Shown here piece after piece: positions 1 to 8,388 of a stretch of DNA of 64,000 bases. Below the pieces are notes generated by a model, which made no database searches, was not told the DNA's origin, and saw only the letters and a program-made list of their open reading frames with translations. The stretch covers positions 1-64,000 of the forward strand of contig JAEXOY010000030.1 in assembly GCA_023439045.1 (NCBI GenBank), written 5' to 3'. This DNA is from Bacillota bacterium (lineage in GTDB: Bacteria > Bacillota > Clostridia > Acetivibrionales > DSM-1351). Within the stretch, counting starts at the first letter, position 1, and the number at the start of each line of letters is the position of its first letter. The position numbers and the translations under genes are program-made.

Positions 1-234
1 ATGCCATAAGAGGCTCATTGTCAAGAGGATCGTGGAATAAATGCGAAAATAATCACCTTACAAATAGTGAAATAATCAAGCGATAAAATTGACACATTTA
101 GGGTGAAATAATCAAAAATTATTGACAGACAGTTGTCTTTAGTTTTGTCTTTAGTTTGTCTTTAGTTAGTAAATGATCCTTGTATTATTTTTTCTGTTTA
201 TACAAATATTATCCTTTAAAAGGAGTGATCATAT
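1..234. other. Intergenic region upstream of the Mn catalase gene
   Basis: No open reading frame of useful length starts here. The stretch contains two copies of a GTGAAATAATCAA-like element (near 67 and 101) and a run of three GTCTTTAGTTT-like units at about 134-170. The only clear translation signal is AAAAGGAGTGATC at about 218-230, which serves the TTG start at 235. I could not single out a convincing promoter. Confidence 0.5.
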
Positions 235-909
235 TTGTTTAAACATGAAAAACAACTACTGCAACCAGTTGAGATTGAAAAAGTAAACCCCCAATACGCA
301 GTTTTATTACAAGAACAGTTGGGCGGGGGTAATGGAGAATTAAAAGCTGCCCTCCAATACATGTCTCAAAGCTTCAGAATTAAGGATCTAGCAATAAAGG
401 ACTTATTTATGGACATTGCCTCTGAAGAGCTTAGTCATATGGAGATGGTAGCACAGACTATTAATCTACTAAATGGTCATGATGTGGATTATCAATCGGT
501 AAATGCAGGCGAAATACAGACTCATGTGCTGTTAGGGCTTAATCCAGGCCTTATCAACGCTTCGGGCTATTCTTGGACCGGTGATTATGTAACAGTTACA
601 GGAGACCTGTGCGCAGATCTATTATCAAATATTGCATCTGAGCAAAGAGCAAAGGTAGTTTATGAGTATTTATACCGACAGATTACTGATAAGAAGGTGA
701 GAGCTACTATAGATTTCTTATTAAATAGGGAAGAAGCACACAATGCTCTGTTCAGAGAAGCCTTTAACAAGGTGCAGGATAGTGGTTCAAACAAGGATTT
801 CGGAGTAACTAAAGACTCTAGATTGTACTTTGATTTATCAAGCCCGTCACCAAGTAATAAATTTGGTGAAACAAATGCAAATCCGCCTAGCTTCAATAAG
901 CCTAACTAA
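235..909 (+). CDS. Manganese catalase, CotJC-like spore-coat type
   Basis: A 224-residue ferritin-like diiron/dimanganese protein resembling CotJC of Bacillus and the clostridial coat-associated catalases, which disproportionate hydrogen peroxide. The metal-ligand pattern is visible: E35 in the GELKAAL helix, E65 and H68 in EELSHME, E136 in ASEQRAK and H169 in EEAHNALF. About 180 residues match the family core. The last 40 residues are a Ser/Pro/Asn-rich tail without obvious fold. The start is TTG at 235, chosen because AAAAGGAGTG lies directly upstream and no ATG fits. It stands alone, followed by its own terminator, whereas B. subtilis cotJC sits in a cotJABC operon; no cotJA or cotJB is seen here. 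Confidence 0.88.
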   Translation: MFKHEKQLLQPVEIEKVNPQYAVLLQEQLGGGNGELKAALQYMSQSFRIKDLAIKDLFMDIASEELSHMEMVAQTINLLNGHDVDYQSVNAGEIQTHVLLGLNPGLINASGYSWTGDYVTVTGDLCADLLSNIASEQRAKVVYEYLYRQITDKKVRATIDFLLNREEAHNALFREAFNKVQDSGSNKDFGVTKDSRLYFDLSSPSPSNKFGETNANPPSFNKPN

Positions 910-931
910 GCACTAATTAATGCTTATAATC

Positions 932-980
932 AAAAAGAACCTGTTCCATTTTCCTGACTAAATGGACGAGTTCTTTTTTT
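932..980 (+). terminator. Rho-independent terminator of the catalase gene
   Basis: An inverted repeat (AAAAAGAAC...GTTCTTTTTTT with an inner TCCATTT/AAATGGA stem) lies 22 bases after the catalase stop and is followed by a T-run. Confidence 0.85.
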
Positions 981-999
981 ATTGTATTTGGAATAAATT

Positions 1000-1086
1000 G
1001 CATAGTAACTTCCTCTTTATACTGCATAGTAACTTTCTTGCCATAGTATAGTAACTTTCTCTATATACAGTATAGAAACTTCCTCT
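1000..1086. repeat. Degenerate intergenic tandem repeat
   Basis: Four imperfect copies of a CATAGTAACTTCCTCT-like unit follow one another between the catalase terminator and the BlaI-like gene. The unit is unrelated in sequence to the other tandem repeats of the window. Confidence 0.7.
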
Positions 1087-1238
1087 GAAAAATAGGTACT
1101 TAAATATTATTGACTTTTTAACACTATGATAGTAGTCTGAAAACATGGATAATGCTCAAATAGTCAAAAAGTTACACAAAATTCTTATAACCATCAATTT
1201 AGTCGAATTTAAAAATATCTGAATATGGAGGGATTACT

Positions 1239-1604
1239 ATGCAGCCTATTAAATTATGTGATAGTGAATTGAAAGTTATGGAGCTGGTTTGGGAACATGG
1301 TATAATAACCGCGAAGGACTTGACAATTTTAGCAGAAAAAGAAATTGGCTGGAACAAAAATACTACATATACAGTGCTAAAACAGCTGGTACGAAAAAAG
1401 GCAATTAAGCGTGATGAGCCTAATTTTGTATGCTCTGCGCTTATTACTAAGGAGAACATACAAAAAAGTGAAACCAGCAAGCTAATAGATAGACTTTTCT
1501 GTGGGTCAAGACAGCTATTCATGTCTGCATTTCTTACCGATCATGAATTAAGTGAAGAAGAAATAGAGGAATTGAGAAAACTTCTTGAAAAAAGCGCTGA
1601 ATAG
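1239..1604 (+). CDS. BlaI/MecI-family transcriptional repressor (orphan)
   Basis: A 121-residue protein with the BlaI/MecI/CopY fold: an N-terminal winged helix (residues about 5-75, with the LCDSELKVMELVWEHG helix and the NKNTTYTVLKQLVRKKAI recognition region) and a C-terminal helical dimerisation part ending in EEEIEELRKLLEK. Family members repress beta-lactamase, copper-efflux or wall-stress genes and are often inactivated by cleavage by an M56 membrane protease. GGAGGGATTACT precedes the ATG. No blaR1-type gene is next to it, unlike the paralogue at 57603, so its inducer system must be elsewhere. The neighbouring 3D-domain and DacF-like genes hint at a wall-related regulon, which is inference. 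Confidence 0.88.
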   Translation: MQPIKLCDSELKVMELVWEHGIITAKDLTILAEKEIGWNKNTTYTVLKQLVRKKAIKRDEPNFVCSALITKENIQKSETSKLIDRLFCGSRQLFMSAFLTDHELSEEEIEELRKLLEKSAE

Positions 1605-1685
1605 GACAAGGAAATGTATAAACCTCACTTTTTTTGAAAACAATCAATTAATAAATACCAAAAAGAGAGTGAGGAGTAGTACTTC

Positions 1686-2459
1686 ATGGATAAATCAGAT
1701 AGTAATAGCATGTTTTTTAAGCTATTGATGATTCCACTTATTATAACATGCATTACTCTTGCTATTTGTATTTTTATTATTAATAACTCGCTAAATGAGT
1801 ACAAAACAAAGTATCAAGATGACACTTTACAAATAATGAAGATTATTAAATCAAATGAGAATCTTACAGATAATTCTGATGCCTTCAAGCAGCAGAATGA
1901 AAAACTTAAAACAACAAATAAAGAGCTAAATTCTCAAAATGATGCTATAAAGAAGCAGGTTGAGGCATTAAAAAACCAGATTAACCAGCTGAATTCTAAA
2001 ATAAGTGATATAAGCAATGAAAACGTTGAACTTCTGAAGTCTTTGAAAAAGGCAGCTTCTGTAGGTATTACACCGCAATCCTATAGGATATATCAGGGGA
2101 ATGCGTTAGAGGCCTTGAATACAAAAGGAAAGTATGTGGGCAAGTTTTTAGGTACTGCTTATACACCTAGTGCTGATGAGTGCGGCAACAATAAAGGAAT
2201 AACAAGCTCCGGCAACCCAATTGTTCCTGGAGTTACAATAGCTGTGGATACAAATCACTGGCCATACGGAACTATTTTTTATATTAAAGGTCTTGGATAT
2301 ACTGTAGCTATGGATACTGGAAGTGCAATCAAGGGTAAAAAACGCTTTGACTTTGCAGTATTGGATAAAAATTTTGCAAAAAAACTTGGACAAGAGTATT
2401 ACGATGTATATTTAGTTAAAATGGGAAATGGTAAGATAAATAATTCAACCTTTTTTTAG
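1686..2459 (+). CDS. Membrane-anchored coiled-coil protein with 3D domain
   Basis: A 257-residue protein with one N-terminal transmembrane helix (about residues 11-32), a long coiled coil (about 35-120, rich in Asn, Lys and Gln) and a C-terminal 3D domain (about 150-250). The 3D domain, named for three conserved aspartates, occurs in MltA-type lytic transglycosylases, YabE/YocH-like resuscitation factors and spore wall enzymes. Here TAYTPSADECG, AMDTGSAIKGKKRFDFAV and the terminal YLVKMGNG are recognisable. A role in peptidoglycan cleavage at the outer membrane face is inferred from the family. Start: ATG at 1686 after GAGGAGTAG. It is in the same direction as the BlaI-like gene 81 bases upstream and may share its transcript. 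Confidence 0.85.
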   Translation: MDKSDSNSMFFKLLMIPLIITCITLAICIFIINNSLNEYKTKYQDDTLQIMKIIKSNENLTDNSDAFKQQNEKLKTTNKELNSQNDAIKKQVEALKNQINQLNSKISDISNENVELLKSLKKAASVGITPQSYRIYQGNALEALNTKGKYVGKFLGTAYTPSADECGNNKGITSSGNPIVPGVTIAVDTNHWPYGTIFYIKGLGYTVAMDTGSAIKGKKRFDFAVLDKNFAKKLGQEYYDVYLVKMGNGKINNSTFF

Positions 2460-2465
2460 AGTTTA

Positions 2466-2547
2466 CCTTACCAATTATCAGAACCATTAACCTGAACCAA
2501 TTATCAGAACCATTTACCAGAACCAATTACCAGAACCATTTACCACT
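2466..2547. repeat. Intergenic tandem repeat after the 3D-domain gene
   Basis: About three imperfect copies of an ACCAATTATCAGAACCATT-type unit, starting just after the stop codon of the 3D-domain gene and ending just before the convergent DacF-like gene. Confidence 0.75.
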
Positions 2548-2566
2548 AATTTTAGGTTGTTAAATA

Positions 2567-3805
2567 TTATTGCTGAGTTTTTGGAGTTTTCTTTATAAAG
2601 CGAGAAATCAATCTAGTTAAGTGATAAATTACAAGACAAATCTCCACAATGATAAGAATAAGTACCAGTATGGTTAGATCTCTATTATCTTCAAGCACCG
2701 ATATTATTTTAGACTTATAATCCTCAGCAGCAACAACGTCGGCATTTGAAAACAAGTTTACATCAATATTTGTACCGTCTTTTAGTCTATAACTCATTAC
2801 ACCTACAACAACATCTGTTGTAATAGGAAGTACCAGTTTTTCGTTTTGTTTAAAACTAATACTTTCTATGTAGCTTTCTCCAATTGGGAAGGTATAATAG
2901 ACGTCTATTTTACTGATTAGTTCAACGGGCAGACCTGAAACTTCTATTTTTCTAACCACTGCATTCTTAGCTACTAGAATCCCATTATAAAAATTATTGA
3001 AACCATAGTCAAAATAGTTTTTTGATTTCTCAATAGCTGCTTTTTCATCAGAAGCAAATACAAAGGTGATAAGTCTTCTACCGTTTTTAGTAGCAGTAGT
3101 TAGAATAGATGTACCTTTGGTATTTGATCCTATTTTTCCACCATCAACTCCGTCATAACTCCAAAATAGCTTGTTTTGATTTGTTAGTATTAAAGAATCA
3201 TTACCATTTAACCAAGGAATACCCTTTGTCCCAAAATAATTATTAAAAGTAACATTTGCTAGTGCATATTTAATAAATTTTCCAACGTCCTGAGCAGTGG
3301 TATACTGTCCTTCGCTATAAAGCCCCGTGGAATTAACAAAATAAGTATCCTCCATTCCTAAGGTTTTGGCTTTTTGATTCATCATACTCACAAATTTATC
3401 AATATCGCCACCACCTACATATTCGGATAAAGCTAGGCATGCATCATTGTTTTGAGAAAGCATTACAATATAGAGTAAATCGCTTACAGAGTATTGATTA
3501 CCCACTGTTAGAGTCATATTAGAGCCGGAAAGTTTTGCGACGTTTTTGCTTATTGTAACCTTTGAATCCAATTGAGAGTTTTCCATTACAATTAAAGAAG
3601 CCATTAATTTGCAAAGAATAGTAGGCTGGATTCTATATAAAGAATTTTCTGATTGAAGAATCTGACCTCTATCGGGTTCTAATAATATTGAAGAATATTG
3701 TGGCTCCACTAAATCACCAGGTTCCGGATTTGCAAAAACCGTAGTACTCATTGATATATATATAAAAATTAGTATTATTAGAACAATGCGGCTGTATTTG
3801 TTCAT
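2567..3805 (-). CDS. DacF-like peptidase S11 homologue, catalytic motifs lost
   Basis: A 412-residue homologue of low-molecular-weight penicillin-binding proteins (D-Ala-D-Ala carboxypeptidase, DacF/PBP5 family). It has a signal peptide (1-25), the S11 domain (about 35-270), the PBP5 C-terminal beta domain (about 285-360) and a C-terminal membrane anchor (about 375-398). All three active-site motifs are altered. The SxxK nucleophile position reads I62-L-C-K65, SxN reads Q117-N-N119, and KTG reads K223-I-G225. I checked the first motif in the DNA (ATT CTT TGC AAA on the minus strand). The fold is otherwise intact, with no frameshift or stop, so this looks like a retained pseudoenzyme rather than a pseudogene. 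The start follows GAAGGGATAATACACC. Confidence 0.85.
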   Translation of the reverse strand: MNKYSRIVLIILIFIYISMSTTVFANPEPGDLVEPQYSSILLEPDRGQILQSENSLYRIQPTILCKLMASLIVMENSQLDSKVTISKNVAKLSGSNMTLTVGNQYSVSDLLYIVMLSQNNDACLALSEYVGGGDIDKFVSMMNQKAKTLGMEDTYFVNSTGLYSEGQYTTAQDVGKFIKYALANVTFNNYFGTKGIPWLNGNDSLILTNQNKLFWSYDGVDGGKIGSNTKGTSILTTATKNGRRLITFVFASDEKAAIEKSKNYFDYGFNNFYNGILVAKNAVVRKIEVSGLPVELISKIDVYYTFPIGESYIESISFKQNEKLVLPITTDVVVGVMSYRLKDGTNIDVNLFSNADVVAAEDYKSKIISVLEDNRDLTILVLILIIVEICLVIYHLTRLISRFIKKTPKTQQ

Positions 3806-3966
3806 GGTGTATTATCCCTTCAAATGTTCATTTAAAATGTCGGCTAAAATATCATCAATAAAACTACTTTTTTCAATAATAGATTTATACAATTATATAA
3901 TAGATTAATTGTACTACATAAACAAGTGTAACAAGGTTAAAAAAATGTTCAAATATTATTACATTT

Positions 3967-3996
3967 GTATAGAATTTTTTGTAAAATATCATAATA
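3967..3996 (+). promoter_or_regulatory. Candidate sigma-G promoter of the ger operon
   Basis: GTATA at 3967-3971 and CATAATA at 3990-3996 are separated by exactly 18 bases. This matches the B. subtilis sigma-G consensus (GHATR, 18 bases, CATWHTA), which is the forespore sigma factor known to transcribe gerA-type operons. The predicted transcript starts near 4003. Confidence 0.65.
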
Positions 3997-4035
3997 AGTG
4001 AAAAGATATTGAACAAAAAAGGAGTATATTTTCAC

Positions 4036-5751
4036 TTGGGAATACTAAAATCAGTAGGAAGGTACTTTCGGTTTGAAATTCCAAAACCCAAGGATGAATT
4101 TGTCCTTGAAGAAAACAAGATGGGTAGTTGTAAAGTCAGAAACTCTGAATCGCTTGATGAATTCAAAAAGGGCAAGGAATTTAAAGACTTCGATAAATAT
4201 CAAGGCAACGAAAAGCTGTTGGAAAAGAGTATTTCAAACCAGCTAGATGATAATATAGATACAATAAAAGAAATATATAGCATACCTAAAAATAGTGATT
4301 TTCTCACAAGGGATTTTAATATTACTGTTGGGGATAAATCTATCAGAGCTTTTTCTGTTTTTATTGACGGCATGACCGATAGAGGGGTGATAAGTCAAAA
4401 TATACTTCAGCCTCTAATGGTTTTTTCTAACTTCAACTTCAAGGATAATGAATCAAACATTGAAAAGTTCATTATGAGTAGACTTATTGCATATAATCAG
4501 GTCAAGGCAGTGGATACATTCAAGAGTGTAGTTGGGGAAGTAAATTTTGGAGGATGCGCTGTCTTTGTTGATGGATTAGACCATGCATTTGTATGTGATA
4601 CCAAGAGGTGGGAGCATAGGGGGGTTGGTTCGCCGATAAGCGAAACCGTTATCCGTGGACCACAAGAAGCATTTAATGAACAAATCAGGTCCAACACTGC
4701 ACTGATGAGAAAGATTATGAAGGATAAGGATTTGATAATCGAGAATGTTTCCATAGGTAAGAGAAGCAATACCCCTTGTGGAGTAATGTATATAAAGGAT
4801 ATTGTCAATGAAACTTTGCTCAGTGAAGTTTTGCGACGGGTTAGAAGCATAAAGGTAGACTATATATTTGACTCGGGTGAACTTGAACAACTGCTGGAAG
4901 ATTCAACCTTTATGACCATTCCACAGATAATATCAACCGAGCGCCCTGACAGGGTTGCGACACTATTAGCAGAGGGGCATGTTGCTGTTGCCCTTGATGG
5001 GAGCCCATTTGTATTAGTAATGCCTGCAACAGCAGCTGAGTTTTTGCATACTACTGAAGATGCAAATATGAGGTATCCTTTTGTAAATTTCATAAGGGCT
5101 ATCCGAATAATAGGTATAATAATTGCACTTTTATTACCAGGTTTATATATAGCGGTAACCAATTTTCATCAAGAAATGATACCTACCGATCTATTGTTTG
5201 CAATAGAAGCCTCGAGAGAAACGGTACCATTTCCAACTGTTATCGAAATAATACTGCTTGAATTCTCATTTGAGCTTATTAGAGAAGCCAGTCTCAGAAT
5301 TCCAGGGGCTATTGGCTCTACTCTAGGAATAGTTGGCGGTCTGATCTTGGGACAGGCAGCTGTTTCAGCAAATCTTGTCAGCCCTATTCTAATAATTGTT
5401 GTTGCAGCAACAGTACTTGGTTCTTTTGCGTTGCCCAGCTTTTCTATGTCAATCTCCATTAGATTGATGCGTTTTTTATATATTTTTTTGGGAGCAATTG
5501 CGGGATTTTTGGGAATTTCATTGGGATTAATTATCAATATGTTGCTGTTGGCTTCTGCAAAGTCCTTCGGCGTACCTTTCCTAGCCCCACTTGGGCCTGT
5601 AACAAAGGATAGAGTAGCAGATGTTCTTACAAGGAGACCTGTTTGGCAGCAAGAAAGAAGGCCTGATTATCTAAATCCTAAGGATATAAAAAGCCAGCCT
5701 CATATTAGCAGAGGTTGGAAAAAGAAAGGAAATGGGGATAATGAAGAGTAA
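4036..5751 (+). CDS. gerA: Spore germinant receptor A subunit, GerA family
   Basis: GerA-family proteins (GerAA, GerBA, GerKA) form the inner-membrane germinant receptor with the B and C subunits; recent work assigns the A subunit an ion-channel role. The protein has a long soluble N-terminal half (about residues 60-340) with family segments such as SRDFNITVGD-like (FLTRDFNITVGDKSIRAF) and VFVDGLDHAFVCDTKRW, then five or six hydrophobic helices (about 350-540) including PFPTVIEIILLEFSFELIRE. The frame opens at TTG 4009, but that lies about 6 bases from the inferred transcription start. TTG at 4036 has AAAAAAGGAG upstream (gap about 11) and is preferred. It heads a four-gene operon with overlapping ends. 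Confidence 0.9.
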   Translation: MGILKSVGRYFRFEIPKPKDEFVLEENKMGSCKVRNSESLDEFKKGKEFKDFDKYQGNEKLLEKSISNQLDDNIDTIKEIYSIPKNSDFLTRDFNITVGDKSIRAFSVFIDGMTDRGVISQNILQPLMVFSNFNFKDNESNIEKFIMSRLIAYNQVKAVDTFKSVVGEVNFGGCAVFVDGLDHAFVCDTKRWEHRGVGSPISETVIRGPQEAFNEQIRSNTALMRKIMKDKDLIIENVSIGKRSNTPCGVMYIKDIVNETLLSEVLRRVRSIKVDYIFDSGELEQLLEDSTFMTIPQIISTERPDRVATLLAEGHVAVALDGSPFVLVMPATAAEFLHTTEDANMRYPFVNFIRAIRIIGIIIALLLPGLYIAVTNFHQEMIPTDLLFAIEASRETVPFPTVIEIILLEFSFELIREASLRIPGAIGSTLGIVGGLILGQAAVSANLVSPILIIVVAATVLGSFALPSFSMSISIRLMRFLYIFLGAIAGFLGISLGLIINMLLLASAKSFGVPFLAPLGPVTKDRVADVLTRRPVWQQERRPDYLNPKDIKSQPHISRGWKKKGNGDNEE

Positions 5752-6847
5752 AATTGCCTTTGGGACATGGGAGGCAACAACAATATTAATAAACCTTTTG
5801 TTTGTTCAAGCTGTTCTTACATTTCCTAGAGAAATGGTATTAAAGGGTGGGACTGCAAGCTGGATGATACCTATAATAACTACTGCCTTGGGCTTAGTTT
5901 ATTTCAGTATAGTAGTGCATTTTTATAAAAAAATAGGAAGCAAGGACTTGCTTGATATTTCTCGTATGCTAGGTGGTAAATCAATAGAGGTAATAGTGGG
6001 AATTTTCTTTAGTGCAGTTTTGGTGGTTACTTCAAGTCTGGTGCTTAATGGGTTTGCGCATATAATTAAAGGTTCTTCACTCAATAATTCACCTGTTGTG
6101 TATATTTTTATTTTCTTTTTAGTTGGAATGATTTGCTGCTGTTTTGCAGGAATTGAGGCAAATGCAAGAATAAGTGCTATTTTGGTACCCATACTCATTG
6201 CAGCCTTTATAGTAATAACAATTGGACTGGTATCAAGGTTTGATATCAATAATATTTTCCCTATTCTTGGGAATGGAGTGCAACCAATTGTATATGCAGG
6301 ATTCTCTAAGGTAACCATTTTTTCACCTGTAATCATTATATTGCTCTTTATGGTTCCTTACTTTAGTAGTAAAAATATAAAAAGAATCAGTTTTTTAACA
6401 GTTGGAATTTCAGGAGCAATACTTATATGGTCTGTGTTATCCTTTATTCTGACTTTTCCCTATGAAGCGGCTATTACAAAGAAAATGCCCTTATTTCAAA
6501 TGGCCAGACTATTTGAATTTGGCAGCTTCATCTCCAGAATAGAGTCAGTCTATGTGCTAATTACATCTATTGCAGGATTAATGTATCTAGGTACCATCTT
6601 TACTTTTGCGGTAAATATATTTGCAAAAGCAATAGGACTAAAACACAAGAAAGCAATTATTCCTGCTTTTGCACTTATAACTGTGTCTTTGGCACTTCTC
6701 CCGATATCGGTTAATGCCTCAATAAATGATTCTATCTATTTCAATATCATATGCTATGCTTGTATGCTTTTACCCTTGGTTCTAATTGTGCTGGTAAATA
6801 AAAAAGCTATTAGCAAAGGTAAGGGGGAGAATACAGATGAAGACTAA
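5741..6847 (+). CDS. gerB: Spore germinant receptor B subunit, GerB family (APC superfamily)
   Basis: An integral membrane protein of about 368 residues with ten predicted hydrophobic helices and a typical GerAB/GerBB N-terminus (FGTWEATTILINLLF). It belongs to the amino acid/polyamine/organocation transporter superfamily; the B subunit is the one known to bind germinant. The frame opens at ATG 5732, but ATG 5741 is better spaced from AAAGGA and GGGG. Either start overlaps the end of the A gene, implying translational coupling. The C-terminus (NKKAISKGKGENTDED) overlaps the start of the C gene by 11 bases. Confidence 0.92.
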   Translation: MKSKIAFGTWEATTILINLLFVQAVLTFPREMVLKGGTASWMIPIITTALGLVYFSIVVHFYKKIGSKDLLDISRMLGGKSIEVIVGIFFSAVLVVTSSLVLNGFAHIIKGSSLNNSPVVYIFIFFLVGMICCCFAGIEANARISAILVPILIAAFIVITIGLVSRFDINNIFPILGNGVQPIVYAGFSKVTIFSPVIIILLFMVPYFSSKNIKRISFLTVGISGAILIWSVLSFILTFPYEAAITKKMPLFQMARLFEFGSFISRIESVYVLITSIAGLMYLGTIFTFAVNIFAKAIGLKHKKAIIPAFALITVSLALLPISVNASINDSIYFNIICYACMLLPLVLIVLVNKKAISKGKGENTDED

Positions 6848-8009
6848 GAAAATCATAGCAGTATTTATAATAATTGCAATGTTAGTATTACCTCTTTCAG
6901 GCTGTTATGACAGTAATGAAATTGAGAACCTTGCTTATGCGATAGCCGTTGGAATAGATAAGGGGCAGCAAAAGGAATTCAAACTTACCTTCCAAATAGC
7001 GGTACCCACAAAAATTTCGGGTGGCGGTGAAGAAAGCCTTACATTAAAAAGTTTTGAAACAGATAATATTCTATCGGGCTTAAAAAGTGTAAGTGAATCC
7101 ATTAGCAGGCAAATAAATCTATCCCATGCAAAACTAATAGTTTTCTCAGAGGATATTGCAAAGGAGGGGCTATCGGGTATTATCAATGGCTTGGTTAATA
7201 CCGTAGAAATTAGGCCAACAGCCAACATTATAATTTCTACAGGGAGTGCATATGGCTATCTTGATGCCACAGATACAAATCTTTCGTTAAGCCCATCTAA
7301 GTACTATGAGCTATTGTTTAAATCGTATGAGAGGGAATTCTATACACCTTCTATTCAATTGAATGATTTTGTGTATAAGTTGAGAAACAGCGGGACTCAG
7401 CCAATAGCTATGCTTTGTGAAAATAATGCTGTTAAAAGAGACTCAGCAAATTCAAAGCAAGGGGCAGTCTCTGGTATTAAGGGGCTAGCGGTTTTCAAGG
7501 GTGACAAGCTTGTAGCGGAGCTTGACCATACGAATATGTCCATTTTTTCTTTGCTAACCAAAACTAACGAGAATGTATATATGACTATTAGTGATCCGCA
7601 AGATAGCAAGTACAATGTTTTAAGCATAGTTAGAACCCAACCTGAAACAAGCTACAAGATAAAAATAGAAGATGGTATTCCTAAAATATCCATACTGTTG
7701 TACCTAAAAGGTAAAATTGTAGGTGCACAAGGTAAATATAACTACCTTGATGAGGCACATGCTGTTTTACTTGAAAATGCATATAGGGAGGATATTTCGG
7801 ATAAACTTAAGGCTTTTCTAGCTATTATTGCGTATCAGGACAAAACAGATATAGTAGGTTTTGGGGCTTATGCAAAAAGAAATTTCCTGACTCAAAAGCA
7901 ATGGGAAAGTTTTGACTGGAACAATGCTTTTGCTAAGGCACAATTTCATGTAGAAGTTAAATTTAGAATTGATAAGTCTGGAAATATGCTCAATGAAACT
8001 GTTGAATAA
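6837..8009 (+). CDS. gerC: Spore germinant receptor C subunit, GerC family lipoprotein
   Basis: A 390-residue GerAC/GerBC-type lipoprotein. The signal peptide ends in the lipobox LPLSGC with Cys23 as the lipidation site, followed by YDSNEIENLAYAIAVGIDKG, a hallmark of the family. The rest is the three-domain soluble part that sits on the outer face of the inner spore membrane. AAGGGGGAG precedes the ATG and lies inside gerB. The gene completes the A-B-C receptor. It is followed 13 bases later by a tiny membrane protein gene. Confidence 0.93.
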   Translation: MKTKKIIAVFIIIAMLVLPLSGCYDSNEIENLAYAIAVGIDKGQQKEFKLTFQIAVPTKISGGGEESLTLKSFETDNILSGLKSVSESISRQINLSHAKLIVFSEDIAKEGLSGIINGLVNTVEIRPTANIIISTGSAYGYLDATDTNLSLSPSKYYELLFKSYEREFYTPSIQLNDFVYKLRNSGTQPIAMLCENNAVKRDSANSKQGAVSGIKGLAVFKGDKLVAELDHTNMSIFSLLTKTNENVYMTISDPQDSKYNVLSIVRTQPETSYKIKIEDGIPKISILLYLKGKIVGAQGKYNYLDEAHAVLLENAYREDISDKLKAFLAIIAYQDKTDIVGFGAYAKRNFLTQKQWESFDWNNAFAKAQFHVEVKFRIDKSGNMLNETVE

Positions 8010-8022
8010 GGGGGAAAGTAAT

Positions 8023-8187
8023 ATGTATAAAGCAGTTGTAATTGTGTTGGTTTCTTGGGTTGTAGTATATACCATGAGCTATGGTACTTGGCTTTATAGA
8101 AATCACAGCAGGCTAAGCGGTATTTCCGTATACGGTGTCTCCTTACTAGCAGCTTTTTTACCTATCTATGTAATGTTTATAGAGTAG
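8023..8187 (+). CDS. Tiny two-helix membrane protein, candidate germinant-receptor D subunit
   Basis: A 54-residue protein starting at ATG 8023, preceded by AAGGGGGAAAGT at the ideal distance. The frame is open further upstream (from 7969), but that would overlap gerC without a ribosome site. Two hydrophobic helices (about residues 3-20 and 34-52) are joined by a short basic loop (WLYRNHSRLSG). Position, size and topology match the small D subunits (GerKD, GerUD) described next to some Bacillus ger operons that modulate germination. I see no diagnostic sequence motif, so the D-subunit call rests on synteny and topology. Confidence 0.6.
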   Translation: MYKAVVIVLVSWVVVYTMSYGTWLYRNHSRLSGISVYGVSLLAAFLPIYVMFIE

Positions 8188-8314
8188 TATTTAGTAATTT
8201 TTTATGAAAGGCTTATGAAATGGTCTTTAATACTATCTTATGTAATGTTTATTAAATAGTCTTTAGTACTTTTTATGTAATGTTATAGAATAGTCTATAG
8301 TTAATTGGTTAAAA
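8164..8314. repeat. Tandem repeat copying the 3' end of the small ger gene
   Basis: The last codons and stop of the upstream gene (TATGTAATGTTTATAGAGTAG at 8167-8187, quoted here as its 21-base end minus detail) recur in degenerate form at about 8239 (TATGTAATGTTTATTAAATAG-like) and 8275 (TATGTAATGTTATAGAATAG), each followed by TCTTTAGTACTTTT or similar. A weaker copy lies between them. Confidence 0.75.
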
Positions 8315-8352
8315 ATATATATGTATCCAACATAGTATTTATATACGGGAAT

Positions 8353-8388
8353 GCAAGGGCCAAAGAAGGATATCTTTGGTTTCTTTGC
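8353..8388. terminator. Hairpin after the ger operon, possible terminator
   Basis: GCAAGGGCCAAAGA pairs imperfectly with TCTTTGGTTTCTTTGC around a short GGATA loop. The following T-tract is weak (ATTTAGG), so termination efficiency is uncertain. Confidence 0.45.

Noticed and set aside
2567..3805. Calling the DacF-like gene a pseudogene
   Set aside because: The frame is full length with signal peptide, both domains and anchor intact; only catalytic motifs are changed, so pseudoenzyme is the better description.
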